Positions 1-8,444 of a DNA stretch of 63,479 nt are shown in pieces. The stretch's first letter is position 1. Each line of letters opens with the position of its first letter. The notes under the pieces were generated by a model. It had not been told where the DNA came from. It saw only the letters and a list, made by a program, of their open reading frames with translations, and searched no databases. The DNA comes from Paraburkholderia sp. CNPSo 3274 (lineage in GTDB: Bacteria; Pseudomonadota; Gammaproteobacteria; Burkholderiales; Burkholderiaceae). Both the position numbers and the translations under genes were made by a program. The stretch lies in assembly GCF_024206475.1 (NCBI RefSeq), contig NZ_JAMBPR010000050.1, positions 1 through 63,479 of the forward strand, read 5' to 3'.

Positions 1-1089
1 CAGCAGCGTCACGAGAATCCGGCAGCCCGACGCGCCGATCGGGTGACCGATCGCAATCGCCCCGCCGTTCACGTTGATCTTCGACGTGTCCCAGCCCATC
101 TGCTTGTTCACGGCCAGCGCCTGCGCGGCAAATGCCTCGTTGATCTCCAGGAGATCGAGGTCGTTCACCGACCAGCCCGCGCGCTCCAGTGCACGCCTGG
201 ACGCCGGCACCGGACCCATGCCCATCACCTTCGGGTCCACGCCGCCGCTTGCGTACGCCTTGATGCGTGCGAGCGGCTTCAGGCCCAGCGCTTCGGCCTT
301 CTTCGCCGACATCACCACGACCGCTGCCGCGCCGTCGTTGATGCCCGACGCGTTCGCCGCCGTCACCGTGCCTTCCTTGTTGAACGCCGGCTTCAGACCC
401 GCGAGCGATTCCGCCGTCACGCCGTGGCGCACGAATTCGTCGGTCGCGAACTGCAGCGGCTCGCCCTTGCGCTGGGGAATCGCCACCGGCACGATTTCCG
501 CGTCGAAGCGGCCCGCCTTCTGCGCGGCTTCCGCCTTGTTCTGCGACAGTGCCGCAAACGCGTCCTGCTCCTCGCGCGTGATGCCGTATTCCTTCGCGAC
601 GTTTTCCGCCGTCACGCCCATGTGGTACTGGTTGTACACGTCCCACAGGCCGTCGACGATCATGCTGTCGATCAGTTTCGCGTCGCCCATGCGGAAACCG
701 TCGCGCGAGCCCGGCAGCACGTGCGGCGCGGCGCTCATGTTCTCCTGGCCGCCGGCCACGACGATGTCCGAATCGCCCGCGATGATCGCGTTCGCGGCCA
801 GCATCACCGCCTTCAGGCCCGAGCCGCACACCTTGTTGATCGTCATGGCGGGAACGGCCCCGGGCAGGCCCGCCTTGATCGCCGCCTGACGCGCCACGTT
901 CTGGCCCGAACCGGCGGTCAGCACCTGACCCATGATCACGTCGCTCACCTGGTCGGGCTTCACGCCCGCGCGCTCGAGCGCGGCCTTGATGATGATCGCG
1001 CCCAGGTCGGGCGCCGCCACCTTCGCGAGCGAGCCGCCGAATTTGCCTACCGCCGTACGTGCGGCCGAAACGATCACAATGTCAGTCAT
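1..1089 (-). CDS. phaA: Acetyl-CoA acetyltransferase (beta-ketothiolase), C-terminus cut by window edge
   Basis: This enzyme condenses two acetyl-CoA to acetoacetyl-CoA, the first step of polyhydroxybutyrate synthesis in the cytoplasm. The visible 363 codons start MTDIVIVSAARTAVGKFGG, typical of biosynthetic thiolases of about 393 residues, so roughly 30 C-terminal residues lie outside. The acylated cysteine is at residue 88 (NKVCGSGLK), and the GHPIGASG histidine motif is present near the edge. The second catalytic cysteine would be off-window. A GGAGG-type ribosome site precedes the ATG. It lies 90 bp downstream of phaC on the same strand, the usual phaCA order; phaB is expected further left but cannot be seen. 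Confidence 0.95.
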   Translation of the reverse strand, partial: MTDIVIVSAARTAVGKFGGSLAKVAAPDLGAIIIKAALERAGVKPDQVSDVIMGQVLTAGSGQNVARQAAIKAGLPGAVPAMTINKVCGSGLKAVMLAANAIIAGDSDIVVAGGQENMSAAPHVLPGSRDGFRMGDAKLIDSMIVDGLWDVYNQYHMGVTAENVAKEYGITREEQDAFAALSQNKAEAAQKAGRFDAEIVPVAIPQRKGEPLQFATDEFVRHGVTAESLAGLKPAFNKEGTVTAANASGINDGAAAVVVMSAKKAEALGLKPLARIKAYASGGVDPKVMGMGPVPASRRALERAGWSVNDLDLLEINEAFAAQALAVNKQMGWDTSKINVNGGAIAIGHPIGASGCRILVTLL

Positions 1090-1179
1090 TTCCAGATCCT
1101 CCGGGCGGCTTGAAGGCGCGCCATGCGCCCCGCCCGTCAAGTTGTTAATCCGAATTCCGCAGCAAGCGTTTCAATCGCT

Positions 1180-3195
1180 TCAATCGCGCTGCTGCACGTA
1201 ACGCCCCGGCGCCGGCTCGATCTCGGGGAATTCCGCCGAGCCGGCTTGCGCACGCGGCTTCACCTTCTTGCCGCCATACTGATCGAGCCATTCGGCCCAG
1301 GTCGGCCACCAGCTGCCAGGTTTTTCCTCGGCAACCGCTAACCAGTCGTCGGCCTCTTCCGGCAGATGCTTCGCGTCGGCCTCGATGCTCCAGAAACTGC
1401 GCTTGTTCTTCGACGCGGGGTTGATCACACCCGCGATATGGCCCGACGCGCCAAGCACGAATTTCAGCGGCCCGGACAGCAACGGCACCGACGCATACGC
1501 CGTACGCCAGGGCACGATGTGATCCTCGCGCGAGCCGTAGATGAACGTCGGCACCTCGATGCGCGAAAGATCCACTTCCTCGCCGCATACCGTGAGCGCG
1601 CCCGGCTCACGCAGCTTGTTTTCCAGGTACGTATTGCGCAGGTACCACGCGTACATCGGCCCCGGCAGGCTCGTCGAGTCGCTATTCCAGAACAGCAGGT
1701 CGAACGGCGCGGGCGTACGGCCCTTCAGATAATTGTCGACGACGTAGTTCCAGACCAGATCGTTGGGCCGCAGGAACGAGAATGTGTTCGCGAACTCGAC
1801 GCCGCGCATGAGCCCCGGCGTGCCGCCATTCTTGCCGCCGATGGTCTGCTCGCGCATCTGCACGTGGGCTTCATCGACGAACACATCGAGCACGCCCGTG
1901 TCGCTGAAATCGAGCATCGCGGTAAGCAGCGTCATCGACGCAGCGGGATGTTCGCCGCGCGCCGCCGCGACGGACAGCGCCGTGGCGAGGAGCGTGCCGC
2001 CCACGCAAAAACCGAGCGTGTTGATCTGCTCGCGCTCGCTGATGCTGCGCGTCGTCTCGATGGCCGTGAGCACGCCCTCTTCGATGTAGTCGTCCCAGGA
2101 GCGGTCCGCAATCGACGCGTCGCCGTTGTGCCACGAGACGAGGAACACCTGCTGCCCCTGCTCGAGCGCATAAGCGACGAGCGAGTTCTCGGGCTGCAGG
2201 TCGAGGATGTAGAACTTGTTGATGCACGGCGGCACGATCAGAAGCGGCCGCTCACGCACGGTGGCCGTGCGCGGCTTGTACTGGATCAACTGGAACAGCG
2301 CGTTCTCGAACACGACCGAACCTTCGGTGTTCGCGAGATTGTGGCCCACCACGAAGCGCGATTCGTCGGTTTGCGAGATCTTGCCGCGCGACATGTCACC
2401 GAGCAGGTTCATCACACCCTGGCGCAGGCTCTCGCCGTGGGTTTCGAGCAAGGCGCTCTGCGCGTCGGGATTGAGCGCGAGGAAGTTGCTGGGCGAGGCC
2501 GCCGCGGTCCACTGCTGCACGGCGAAGCGAATGCGCTCGCGCGTTTTCGCATCGGTATCGATCGCGTCGACGAGTTCATGCAGGTAGCGCGCGTTGAGCA
2601 GATACCACGCCGCTGTGAACGCATACGCGGGCGTTGCCTTCCAGGCGTCGGAGCTGAAGCGCCGGTCCTTGAGTTCGGGCGCCTTGGGCGTGGTGTCGGT
2701 GGCCTGGCGGAGCAAGTCGAGCGCGTCGCGCGAATAATCCGCTTGCAGATGCTGCAGCCGCGTGGGTTCGATCGATGCCGTAGGAAGCTTGAAACCTTCG
2801 AACGGGTTTGCACCACCGAACGGATTGGCTGCACCGAAAGGACTGCCGGCGCCAAACGGATTACCCGCGGCAAAGGGATTACCTGGGGCAAACGGATTGC
2901 CTGCTGCAAACGGATTGCCTGCTGCAAAGGGATTGCCCGCAGCGAACGGATTGCCAGGCGCGCCATTGCCCGCGGGCGGCCACCAGTTGGCCGCAAGTCC
3001 CGCAAAGGGCGCTTGCTGCGCCGCGCCGCCCGTTTGCTGCGCAGCATTCAGAGCGCTCTTCCAGGCGTTCGTCCACGCGTGGAGATATTGCTGCATGCCG
3101 GCTGCGTCGGGAGCGAAAGGCGGATTGCCGCGCGGTGCACCATCAGTTGAAGCGCCCGTGCCCGGGGCAGTCTTGGAACGTTGAGATGCCGTCAT
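1180..3195 (-). CDS. phaC: Class I poly(3-hydroxyalkanoate) synthase with hexapeptide-repeat N-terminus
   Basis: The protein polymerises 3-hydroxyacyl-CoA into PHA at the granule surface. It has 671 residues, longer than the usual 570-600. The extra length is mostly an N-terminal low-complexity region with nine GNPFAA-type hexapeptides (about residues 81-134). The catalytic domain carries the lipase-like box GFCVGG with the nucleophile at Cys397, an aspartate near 558 (GSREDH) and a histidine near 586 (GASGHIAG). That is the complete Cys-Asp-His triad, so the enzyme should be active. It is first in phaCA. A TTGACA-type promoter lies about 100 bp upstream. Confidence 0.96.
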   Translation of the reverse strand: MTASQRSKTAPGTGASTDGAPRGNPPFAPDAAGMQQYLHAWTNAWKSALNAAQQTGGAAQQAPFAGLAANWWPPAGNGAPGNPFAAGNPFAAGNPFAAGNPFAPGNPFAAGNPFGAGSPFGAANPFGGANPFEGFKLPTASIEPTRLQHLQADYSRDALDLLRQATDTTPKAPELKDRRFSSDAWKATPAYAFTAAWYLLNARYLHELVDAIDTDAKTRERIRFAVQQWTAAASPSNFLALNPDAQSALLETHGESLRQGVMNLLGDMSRGKISQTDESRFVVGHNLANTEGSVVFENALFQLIQYKPRTATVRERPLLIVPPCINKFYILDLQPENSLVAYALEQGQQVFLVSWHNGDASIADRSWDDYIEEGVLTAIETTRSISEREQINTLGFCVGGTLLATALSVAAARGEHPAASMTLLTAMLDFSDTGVLDVFVDEAHVQMREQTIGGKNGGTPGLMRGVEFANTFSFLRPNDLVWNYVVDNYLKGRTPAPFDLLFWNSDSTSLPGPMYAWYLRNTYLENKLREPGALTVCGEEVDLSRIEVPTFIYGSREDHIVPWRTAYASVPLLSGPLKFVLGASGHIAGVINPASKNKRSFWSIEADAKHLPEEADDWLAVAEEKPGSWWPTWAEWLDQYGGKKVKPRAQAGSAEFPEIEPAPGRYVQQRD
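2794..2955 (-). repeat. Nine tandem 18-bp units inside phaC encoding GNPFAA-type hexapeptides
   Basis: Read on the minus strand, consecutive 18-bp units encode GNPFAA three times, then GNPFAP, GNPFAA, GNPFGA, GSPFGA, ANPFGG and ANPFEG. The first units are nearly identical in DNA and the last ones have diverged, as expected for slippage expansion from one end. The repeat stays in frame and lies before the catalytic domain. Confidence 0.95.
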
Positions 3196-3300
3196 GCCTG
3201 CTTTTGACCGATGTGTCCCGAAGGACTGGTTGAGAGGCAGGTGGTACGCATACGGACGCCGTTGCGGCGCTCGTCACGACCTGTCCCGTGGGTGAGGGAC

Positions 3301-3330
3301 ATTCTTGCTCCCCATTGCAAAGCGTGTCAA
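3301..3330 (-). promoter_or_regulatory. Candidate sigma-70 promoter of phaCA
   Basis: On the minus strand, a perfect TTGACA (3330-3325) is followed 18 bp later by AAGAAT (3306-3301). The phaC ATG lies about 105 bp downstream. The layout resembles the promoter reported for phaC in Cupriavidus necator (TTGACA, 18-bp spacer, AACAAT), recalled from memory. The rest of the 3196-3605 gap holds an AT-rich patch around 3355-3400 that could be an upstream activating region. I see no gene in it. Confidence 0.6.
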
Positions 3331-3605
3331 TGCTTGTGCCCGATTTTGCCGCGCTGCGATATTTTTTTAATTATCGTTTTCCCGATGTAATCAATTGTTT
3401 AACTGCCGCGACACATCGTTGTGCGGTCAGGCGCACAAAAATCCGCCGTGACGGCAAGCGCTTGCAGTGCAATGCGGGAATCGGGGATCTAATGCGCAGT
3501 GAGTGGCGCACAGCGCGTTGCGGGAATCGCTGCGGCGCAACAAAAATCGTCTGCCTCGCAACGCGCCGCCGCATTGCATCACGGCGGCGGCACGTCGCGG
3601 CAACG

Positions 3606-4475
3606 TCAGGGATGGAGCCAGATCAGCGCGGCCATGCGGCCGGTGACGCGATCGCGCCGGTACGAGTAGAAGCGCTCGCGCAGGGTGACCGTGCACATGT
3701 CGCCGCCGCTCACGTGGCGCACGCCGAGCGTATCGAGCCGCAGCCGCGCCAGTGCGGCGAGATTGGCGAGGTATTTGCCGCTCGCCTCGGGGCGTGCCAC
3801 GAAGGCCGCCGCGGTGGCGGCGCGGTGCGCATCGCGTTGTGCCGCGTCGACATGCTCCACATGGGTCATGAACGCGTCACGCACGTCGGCACCGACCTCG
3901 AAGGCGGTGGGCCCGATCATGGGGCCGAGGTACGCATGCAGGTCGGCAGTCGCACAGCCCGCGAGCGCAGCAACGCGTTCGGCCGTGCGCTCGATGACGC
4001 CGGCGGCCAGCCCGCGCCAGCCCGCGTGCGCGGCGCCCACTGCGCGACCCTCGCCGTCGCACAGCAAGACGGGCATGCAGTCGGCCACCATGACCGTGCA
4101 GGCGATGCCGGGCTCGGCGGTCACGCTCGCATCGGCTTCGAGCGGGGCGCCCGCGCGCGCAGCGACTAGCGCCTGCGCGGCGTCGACCACGACGGGACCG
4201 TGGATCTGTTTGAGCCACGCGGCAGGCACGCCCGCATGTGTGAGCAGCCGGTCGCGGTTCGCCTCGACGTGCACGAGATCGTCGCCGGAGCCGCGACCGA
4301 GATTCAGGCCACCTGGGAGATCGACGCCCTCACCCCCCTGTGCCGACTGCCAGCGCCCGAATGGCGGCTCGCTCACGCCGCCGCCCCGCGTCGTCACCAG
4401 CGCGCGCACGCGCGGCGAAACCTGCCAGTCGGGATGCAGCAAATCGTCGGATGTGAGTTCCGGGCAGGTCGTCAT
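3606..4475 (-). CDS. pgeF: Laccase-domain purine nucleoside phosphorylase / polyphenol oxidase (YfiH/PgeF family)
   Basis: This 289-residue cytoplasmic protein belongs to the DUF152/YfiH family. Members have been assigned purine nucleoside phosphorylase/adenosine deaminase activity and a role in peptidoglycan precursor editing. The metal-site signatures are visible: QIHG near residue 92, the ADCMPVLLCD cysteine region near 133 and HAGWRG near 150-155. The start codon overlaps the rluD stop (ATGA), so the two genes are translationally coupled, an arrangement common in proteobacteria. Family membership is secure; which activity matters in the cell is not settled by sequence. Confidence 0.9.
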   Translation of the reverse strand: MTTCPELTSDDLLHPDWQVSPRVRALVTTRGGGVSEPPFGRWQSAQGGEGVDLPGGLNLGRGSGDDLVHVEANRDRLLTHAGVPAAWLKQIHGPVVVDAAQALVAARAGAPLEADASVTAEPGIACTVMVADCMPVLLCDGEGRAVGAAHAGWRGLAAGVIERTAERVAALAGCATADLHAYLGPMIGPTAFEVGADVRDAFMTHVEHVDAAQRDAHRAATAAAFVARPEASGKYLANLAALARLRLDTLGVRHVSGGDMCTVTLRERFYSYRRDRVTGRMAALIWLHP

Positions 4476-5698
4476 GCGTGCTTGTCCTCGTCTTGCGCAT
4501 CGTCGTCTTCGTCGTCTTCGTAATCTTCCTCGTCGCTGCCGATCACGTAGCCTTCGTCGGTGTAGGCACTGTCGAACATATCTTCATCGAAGCCGACTTC
4601 GTCCTCGTCTTCCTTGCCGCCGAAGCCGAGCGCCTCGATCAGCGCGTCCAGGTCGTCGGGCACTTCGGCGCGCCATTGCATCGCGCGGCCCGTGACCGGG
4701 TGAACGAGGCCGAGGCGCCACGCGTGCAGCGCCTGGCGCGCGAAGCCGTCGGGCAGCGCCGCGACCGAACGCTTGCCGCGCGCGTGTCCGTACACCGGAT
4801 CGCCCAGCAACGGATGGCCGATGTGCGCGCAGTGCACACGAATCTGGTGTGTGCGCCCCGTTTCCAGGTCGCAATGAATGGCGCTTACGGGCTGGTTGTG
4901 CCAGAGCGCCTTGTCGATGCGCCGGAAGTGCGTGCGCGCGGGCTTGCCCGAAGCGCCCTTCATCACCGCCATACGCGTACGCTCGCGCGGGTCGCGGCCG
5001 ATGGGCGCGTCGATGGTGCCTTCGTCGGCCATGCTGCCCCACACGAGCGCGAGATAGCGGCGCTTGACCGTGCGCGCCTGCAACTGGCGCACGAGGTCGG
5101 TCTGCGCCTGGAGCGTGCGCGCGACGACCATCAGCCCGGACGTTTCCTTGTCGAGCCGATGGACGATCCCCGCGCGCGGCAGACCCGCCGCCGCTGCGCC
5201 GTAGCGATGCAGGAGGCCGTTGAGGAGCGTGCCGCTCCAGTTGCCCGCGGCCGGATGCACGACGAGCCCGGCGGGCTTGTTGATGACGACGATCGCGTCA
5301 TCCTCGTAGACGATGTCGAGCGGCACCGGCTCGGGCGTGAACGAAAGCTGCTCGGGCAGGAGGTCCGGCACGAGCTCGATGGTCGCGCCTAGCGGCACCG
5401 GCTGGCGCACCTTGGCCGGCTTGCCGTCCACGCGCACGCGCTGCTCCTCGATCCAGCCCTGCAAACGGCTGCGTGAAAATTCCGGAAATACTTTCGCGAG
5501 CACCTTGTCGAGGCGCTCGCCTGCCAGCTCATCAGGCACCTGAATCGAGCGCGGGGCGGCGCCGGCGTTCTCGCCTGCGAGTTCGTTGTCGCGCGCCTCA
5601 CTGGAGGCTGCGTCATCGGGCGCATCGCCCAGGCTATAATCGCTGATGCTGTTTTGGGCGCCGGGAGCGCCGGCCCCCGGAATAACTGTACGGGTCAT
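4472..5698 (-). CDS. rluD: 23S rRNA pseudouridine(1911/1915/1917) synthase, with acidic C-terminal tail
   Basis: RluD converts three uridines in helix 69 of 23S rRNA to pseudouridine. The 408-residue protein has an N-terminal extension (1-50), an S4 RNA-binding domain (about 58-105), and the catalytic domain with HRLDKETSG, where Asp183 is the catalytic aspartate. It ends in a roughly 45-residue tail very rich in Asp and Glu, absent from the 326-residue E. coli enzyme. The gene is upstream of and coupled to pgeF, and is divergent from bamD with only 41 bp between them. Confidence 0.95.
   Translation of the reverse strand: MTRTVIPGAGAPGAQNSISDYSLGDAPDDAASSEARDNELAGENAGAAPRSIQVPDELAGERLDKVLAKVFPEFSRSRLQGWIEEQRVRVDGKPAKVRQPVPLGATIELVPDLLPEQLSFTPEPVPLDIVYEDDAIVVINKPAGLVVHPAAGNWSGTLLNGLLHRYGAAAAGLPRAGIVHRLDKETSGLMVVARTLQAQTDLVRQLQARTVKRRYLALVWGSMADEGTIDAPIGRDPRERTRMAVMKGASGKPARTHFRRIDKALWHNQPVSAIHCDLETGRTHQIRVHCAHIGHPLLGDPVYGHARGKRSVAALPDGFARQALHAWRLGLVHPVTGRAMQWRAEVPDDLDALIEALGFGGKEDEDEVGFDEDMFDSAYTDEGYVIGSDEEDYEDDEDDDAQDEDKHA
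5635..5640 (+). promoter_or_regulatory. Candidate -10 box for bamD within the rluD 5' coding region
   Basis: A perfect TATAAT preceded by GGC lies on the plus strand about 100 bp before bamD, inside the start of the divergent rluD. No good -35 element is visible 17 bp upstream, so this rests on the -10 box and position alone. Confidence 0.4.
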
Positions 5699-5739
5699 TG
5701 AGTCTGGGTCACCTGTGGACCTGAAGCTGGACTGGATAA

Positions 5740-6636
5740 ATGCGAGCCTTGAACACGATTACGAAACTGGCCCAACATGCGGTGGCCCGAAACGCAATGC
5801 GCGCGGCGCGAGCACAAATGCTCGGCAAGATTGGCAACGTCGTTCGCCTTGCTGTCTGCGGCACGGCGCTCGCCGTGGTCGCGGCCTGCCACGGCCTGCC
5901 GGAAAAGACCGACGAAACGGCAGCGTGGAACAACAACAAATTATATACGGAGGCCCAGGACGCGCTCGCCGGCGGCGACTGGGGCAAGTGCGCGAAATAT
6001 TTTGAAGCACTCCAGGGCCGCGACCCGTTCGGCCACTTCGCCCAGCAGGCGCAGATCAACGTGGCCTACTGCAACTGGAAGGACAACGAGAACGACGCCG
6101 CCGACCAGGCGATCAACCGCTTCATCCAGCTGCACCCGGATCACCCGGACATCGCCTACGCGTACTACCTCAAGGGCATGATCCACTTCAACGACGACCT
6201 GGGTCTGTTCGGCCGCTTCTCGGGCCAGGACATGAGCGAGCGCGACCCGAAGTCGCTGCGCGAGTCGTATGACGCGTTCAAGATGGTGGTCGACAAGTAT
6301 CCGCAGAGCAAGTACGCCCCGGACGCCGCCCAGCGCATGCGCTACATCGTGAACGCGCTCGCTTCGCACGAAGTGCACGCGGCCGACTACTACTATCGTC
6401 GCGGCGCCTATGTGGCGGCCATCAACCGCGCGCAGCTCGCGATTCAGGACTACAAGAGCGCGCCGGCAATCGAAGACGCGCTGCACATCATGATCCTGTC
6501 GTACCAGAAGCTCGATCAGCCGCAGCTTGCCGAAGACACGCGCCGCGTGCTCGCTGGCACCTTCCCGGACAGCCCGTACATTACCGGTCACGCACGCCCC
6601 GGCAAAGAAAACAAGTCCTGGTGGCAGATCTGGTGA
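5740..6636 (+). CDS. bamD: Outer membrane protein assembly factor BamD (lipoprotein)
   Basis: BamD is the essential lipoprotein of the BAM complex that helps BamA insert beta-barrel proteins. A signal peptide ends in a lipobox with the lipidated cysteine at residue 50 (ALAVVAAC). Tetratricopeptide repeats follow, for example YKSAPAIEDALHIMILSYQK. At 298 residues from this ATG the leader is long. In-frame ATGs at residue 20 or 27 would give a more ordinary signal peptide, and none has a strong ribosome site. The gene is divergent from rluD and ends at a terminator shared with convergent rlmD. Confidence 0.93.
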   Translation: MRALNTITKLAQHAVARNAMRAARAQMLGKIGNVVRLAVCGTALAVVAACHGLPEKTDETAAWNNNKLYTEAQDALAGGDWGKCAKYFEALQGRDPFGHFAQQAQINVAYCNWKDNENDAADQAINRFIQLHPDHPDIAYAYYLKGMIHFNDDLGLFGRFSGQDMSERDPKSLRESYDAFKMVVDKYPQSKYAPDAAQRMRYIVNALASHEVHAADYYYRRGAYVAAINRAQLAIQDYKSAPAIEDALHIMILSYQKLDQPQLAEDTRRVLAGTFPDSPYITGHARPGKENKSWWQIW

Positions 6637-6673
6637 TCGCCGCGCCTCTAGCTTGAGGCACGCCACAAAGCAA

Positions 6674-6703
6674 AACGCCACGGTTTTCCGTGGCGTTTTT
6701 TTT
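6674..6703. terminator. Terminator between convergent bamD and rlmD
   Basis: A perfect 10-bp stem (AACGCCACGG with its complement) has a TTTT loop and a T-run of about eight on the plus strand. The left arm is preceded by A residues, so it may also serve rlmD from the other strand. Confidence 0.88.
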
Positions 6704-6751
6704 GGCTTCAGCAGCAACGCAGGCTTCGCGCCTGCGCTGCCGCGGGCTTCC

Positions 6752-8221
6752 TCAATCGCGCTCGAACAGCGCAATCGATTCCACGTGCGACGTGTGCGGG
6801 AACATGTTGACTACGCCCGCGCCCTTGAGCCGGTAGCCGGCCTCATTGACGAGCACACCCGCATCGCGCGCCAGCGTTCCGGGACTGCACGACACGTAGA
6901 CGATGCGCCTGGGCAGCGGGCCATCGCCGCTGCGCGCGATTTCCGCGAGTGCCTGGGAAACGGCGAACGCGCCTTCGCGCGGCGGGTCGACCAGAAACTT
7001 GTCGAAGTGGCCGAGCGCGCGGATGTCGTCGGCGGTGACTTCGAACAGATTGCGGCACGCAAACGACGTGTGGCCCTCCACGCCATTGGCGCGCGCATTT
7101 TCCAGCGCGCGGGCCGTCAGCGAATCGCTGCCTTCGATCCCCACCACTTCGCGCGCGACACGCGCGAGCGGCAGCGTGAAGTTGCCGATGCCGCAAAACA
7201 GATCGAGCACGCGGTCGCCCGCCTCCGGCGCGAGCAGGCGCAATGCGCGGCCCACCAGCACGCGGTTGATCTGATGATTGACCTGCGTGAAGTCCGTCGG
7301 CTTGAACGGCATGCGAATGCCGTATTCGGGCAGCGTGTAGTCCAGTTCCTTGTCGAGCGGATAGAACGGGAACACCGTTTCCGGGCCCTTCGGCTGCAGC
7401 CAGAACTGGACGTTGTGCTCGTCCGCGAACGCGCGCAGCAAGTCCTCGTCGGCGGCCGTGAGCGGCTCGAGAATGCGCAGCACGAGCGCCGTCACGCTCG
7501 AACCCACGGCGAGTTCGATCTGCGGCATGCGATCGCGAATCGACAGCGCGGCCACCAGATGGCGCAGCGGCACGAGCATTGCCGAGACGTTCGGCGGCAG
7601 CACTTCGCAGCTCGTCATGTCGGCCACGTAGCTGCTCTTCTTCTCGTGGAAGCCGACCAGCACACCGCCCTTTTTCGGCACGTTGCGCACCGTGAGGCGC
7701 GCACGATAGCGGTAGCCCCACGACGGCCCGTGAATCGGCCGGAACATCGTCTCCGAACGCACCTTCGAGAGGTGCATGAGGCTGTCTTCGAGCACGCGCT
7801 GCTTGACGGCGATCTGCGCACGCACGTCGAGGTGCTGCATCGAGCAGCCGCCGCAGGTGCCGAAGAACGCGCACTGCGGCTTCGTGCGGATCGCGCTCTC
7901 GCGCAGCACGTCGACCACTTGCGCCTGTTCGAACGTGGGCTTCTTGCGGTAGCTGAGGTAGGTCACGCGCTCGCCCGGCAACGCGCCCTCGACGAAGATC
8001 ACCTTGCCGGGCTCGCCCGTCTCGGTCACGGTGCGGCCAACGCCGCGGGCCTCCATGTCGAGCGACTCGATCTCGAGAATGGGGGCATGAGCGACCGAGG
8101 CTTCGATGGCGGCGCGCTTTTCGGCGCGGCGCTCGCGCTTGGTGCGCTTTTTCGAGGGCGTGGACGGCATGGGCGCGGCCTGAGCAGGCTCGGCTTGAGG
8201 GTCGGGGGCAGCTTGAGACAC
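6752..8221 (-). CDS. rlmD: 23S rRNA (uracil(1939)-C(5))-methyltransferase, iron-sulfur type
   Basis: RlmD (RumA) methylates U1939 of 23S rRNA using S-adenosylmethionine. The 489-residue protein has a basic N-terminal extension, a TRAM-like RNA-binding region (about 45-105), and cysteines of the 4Fe-4S site at 117, 123 and 126 (CAFFGTCGGC) plus a later Cys in MTSCEVLP. The Rossmann methyltransferase motif is VLDLFCGIGNFTLPLA. The catalytic cysteine is in YVSCSPGTL near residue 440. It stands alone between a shared terminator and a divergent EEP-family gene. Confidence 0.95.
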   Translation of the reverse strand: MSQAAPDPQAEPAQAAPMPSTPSKKRTKRERRAEKRAAIEASVAHAPILEIESLDMEARGVGRTVTETGEPGKVIFVEGALPGERVTYLSYRKKPTFEQAQVVDVLRESAIRTKPQCAFFGTCGGCSMQHLDVRAQIAVKQRVLEDSLMHLSKVRSETMFRPIHGPSWGYRYRARLTVRNVPKKGGVLVGFHEKKSSYVADMTSCEVLPPNVSAMLVPLRHLVAALSIRDRMPQIELAVGSSVTALVLRILEPLTAADEDLLRAFADEHNVQFWLQPKGPETVFPFYPLDKELDYTLPEYGIRMPFKPTDFTQVNHQINRVLVGRALRLLAPEAGDRVLDLFCGIGNFTLPLARVAREVVGIEGSDSLTARALENARANGVEGHTSFACRNLFEVTADDIRALGHFDKFLVDPPREGAFAVSQALAEIARSGDGPLPRRIVYVSCSPGTLARDAGVLVNEAGYRLKGAGVVNMFPHTSHVESIALFERD

Positions 8222-8444
8222 CAGCGGATTCCTGACTGACGATGAGTGAATTGTGGGCGAAGGCGAGATTGTAGTCGAAGTCGACGCCCGCGCTCCGTCG
8301 CTGCTGTTTTCGAACTTGTCCGATCGTGCTCTCTACGCCCCGTATCCGCCGCTGCCTTCTCATTTGTCATACAACACTTCAGAAGAAACCAGGCTAGGGT
8401 TGAACGTGCGGGAACCGCCGCCGCGCCATGCGAGGAGCGTGCCG

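Noticed and set aside
2762..3184. Plus-strand frame with repeated GLPAANGLPAAK units opposite the PhaC repeats
   Set aside because: Any frame through an 18-bp tandem repeat encodes a repeat peptide; the phaC frame explains it.
6527..8239. 570-codon plus-strand frame across rlmD
   Set aside because: It overlaps the end of bamD and a terminator and lies antisense to rlmD, which has all its catalytic motifs.
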